DNA from: Paenibacillus tundrae
Lineage (GTDB): Bacteria > Bacillota > Bacilli > Paenibacillales > Paenibacillaceae
NCBI RefSeq assembly: GCF_030812775.1
Contig: NZ_JAUSTI010000007.1
Coordinates: 186,001 to 250,000, forward strand
DNA length: 64,000 nucleotides
Direction of reading: 5' to 3'
Position 1 is the stretch's first letter. Every line of letters starts with the position of its first letter. The position numbers and the translations under genes are program-made. The notes under the pieces are model-generated. The model was not told where the DNA came from and did no database searches. It was given only the letters and a program-made list of their open reading frames with translations. Shown in pieces: positions 63,108-64,000 of the stretch.

Positions 63108-64000
63108 TTACTTTGTCGCTCCATCTGATCTAATTTTTTTTTGTTTTTTTCAATATACTCGTATGCCCCTGGGAGCTCGAATTTAGGTTGTGGAGAAGCT
63201 AAATCATGTGCACCTGGAGGTTTTGATTTAAAGATTTTTACATCAGGTGAATACGCATCCGGGTCTTTATACGGGTGTCCAAGTTTCATTAGTTCGTGTT
63301 CTGTCAATTCATGTTTAGCAATTTCCTGGAACCATTGTTTTTGTTTTGGACTCAGTTCATCTTTTTGTGCCACCTTCCATATGAATCCTATTTCCAAATC
63401 CGGAGTAAAATTTCCAAATCTATAACTTTGATTATCTAAAGGAATATTATGTGAATCAAAAAACATGTGCTGTTTCATAACCCTAATTTCATCCACTGAT
63501 AGGCCGGTATTTTTTGAAACCTGTTCAATATCAGTCATACCAACACTTCTAATCTCATCGTAGTCCCTTAATCCAACTTTATATTCAAGTTCTTCATCCT
63601 TATCAAAGAACTTTGGCTTATAATCATCTACACGATTGTATCTGCTCCAATCAATATTAACTACAGGTTTTTCAATTCCCCCATCCAGTTTCCTCGCTAA
63701 ATCTCCTTTACCTGCCTCCGTCTCTTTCCAGAAGTTCTGCTGTCGGCTATTTTGCGGCAAAGGCTTGGTAGGTTTGCTGAAGGACACATGAGGTGAGCCA
63801 TCCATGGCGAGCTTTGAACCGGGAAGGCGATTCTTCGCCCGATTCAGAGCATCAGAAGCATAATCCGTGATGTTATCCGCTGTTTTATTCAAGTTCGTCT
63901 TAGCTTGCTGTTTCCACGCCGTCCAGTTACTATCTAGTGCCGACATGTTTTTACTATTAATCAACTTATCGGCGGCTTTATTCAACCCATGTTTGGCCAA
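63104..64000 (-). CDS. Polymorphic toxin, C-terminal part with HExxH zincin-like tip
   Basis: Cut by the right edge; 298 residues visible, N-terminal and trafficking domains outside the window. Residues 1-100 are the linker shared with the remnant at 61481-61668 (ITDYASDALNRAKNRLPGSK, SRQQNFWKETEAGKG). After it comes the toxin domain: VVNIDWSRYNRVDDYKPKFF, DIEQVSKNTGLSVDEIRVMK, HMFFDSHNIPLDNQSYRFG, then HELTEH at 230-235, an HExxH zinc-protease-like motif, and a possible third ligand in PPGAHDLASPQP (His265). The end is a Lys-rich helix. The immunity gene overlaps its stop. Toxic activity and target are not shown. Confidence 0.78.
   Translation of the reverse strand: MAKHGLNKAADKLINSKNMSALDSNWTAWKQQAKTNLNKTADNITDYASDALNRAKNRLPGSKLAMDGSPHVSFSKPTKPLPQNSRQQNFWKETEAGKGDLARKLDGGIEKPVVNIDWSRYNRVDDYKPKFFDKDEELEYKVGLRDYDEIRSVGMTDIEQVSKNTGLSVDEIRVMKQHMFFDSHNIPLDNQSYRFGNFTPDLEIGFIWKVAQKDELSPKQKQWFQEIAKHELTEHELMKLGHPYKDPDAYSPDVKIFKSKPPGAHDLASPQPKFELPGAYEYIEKNKKKLDQMERQSK
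63702..63889. repeat. 188-bp direct repeat, copy 2 (linker of the live toxin)
   Basis: Partner of 61481-61668, in frame within the toxin gene. The sequences diverge abruptly at both ends, marking where the tip domain was swapped. Confidence 0.85.

Noticed and set aside
1..64000. CRISPR arrays, tRNA and rRNA genes, T-box or known riboswitch leaders
   Set aside because: No regularly spaced repeats, no cloverleaf or rRNA signature and no recognisable riboswitch core were seen by eye; a covariance-model scan would be decisive.

Overview
The window looks like chromosome from a low-to-middle GC Bacillota, most likely Paenibacillus or a close relative. This is inferred from gene content: strong AGGAGG-type ribosome sites, a YojF-BshB2 bacillithiol pair, an ECF sigma factor with a DUF4179 anti-sigma partner, two proteins with copper-amine-oxidase-like 'stalk' domains, an ISL3 remnant and a type III PKS operon. 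I see no rRNA, tRNA, CRISPR array or replication origin. Most genes lie on the minus strand.

Layout, left to right. 0-2.5 kb: end of a carbohydrate ABC importer (binding protein and two permeases). 2.5-4 kb: a lipoprotein and an unknown protein. 4.0-4.2 kb: a MITE-like inverted-repeat element. 4.2-6.4 kb: a two-gene polar amino acid importer with binding protein and permease fused. 6.7-7.6 kb: a 44-codon membrane gene convergent with a signal-anchored protein. 7.7-12.1 kb: a NosD-NosL-NosY-NosF-TlpA operon without NosZ, preceded by two small overlapping ORFs. 12.1-13.6 kb: a NarL-type two-component system. 13.8-15.4 kb: a beta-propeller protein and a small beta-rich protein. 15.6-23.5 kb: small enzymes (DUF817, GNATs, aminotransferase, Fur-box-linked HmoA, AAC(6')-like acetyltransferase, Nudix, FlaR-like kinase, VOC, PhzF). 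24-26 kb: sigma/anti-sigma pair. 26-34 kb: isochorismatase, bacillithiol genes, orphan HicB, SDR, envelope and membrane proteins. 34.1-34.7 kb: broken transposase. 35-37.7 kb: hybrid PAS histidine kinase. 37.9-40.1 kb: a decay zone in which an ISL3 remnant runs directly into a broken bacitracin-type ABC transporter. 40.5-43.6 kb: two Gfo/Idh/MocA oxidoreductases divergent from an RpiR regulator. 43.7-50 kb: lipoprotein, WYL regulator divergent from a VOC protein, a small membrane protein with a structured leader, an APH-like kinase, and an OmpR-type two-component system. 50-54 kb: an amidohydrolase coupled to a 1044-residue GNAT fusion. 54.2-57.4 kb: type III PKS, methyltransferase and FAD oxidoreductase. 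57.7-59 kb: a stalk-domain GH18-like protein.

The last 5 kb (59.1-64 kb) is the most unusual part: the 3' end of a polymorphic toxin locus. A toxin with an HExxH zincin-like tip enters from the right edge and overlaps by 4 nt a protein built from two copies of one immunity domain. Behind it are discarded cassettes: a deaminase-like tail after a 188-bp copy of the toxin linker, a frameshifted Imm3-like gene, a second decayed zincin-like tail with both motif histidines changed to Asn, a single-domain paralogue of the immunity protein, and a DUF7674-like gene. It reads as a record of successive tip replacement, each old tail still next to its immunity gene.

Family names come from motif recognition by eye, without database searches. 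Where a start was moved, the choice rests on a visible ribosome site.
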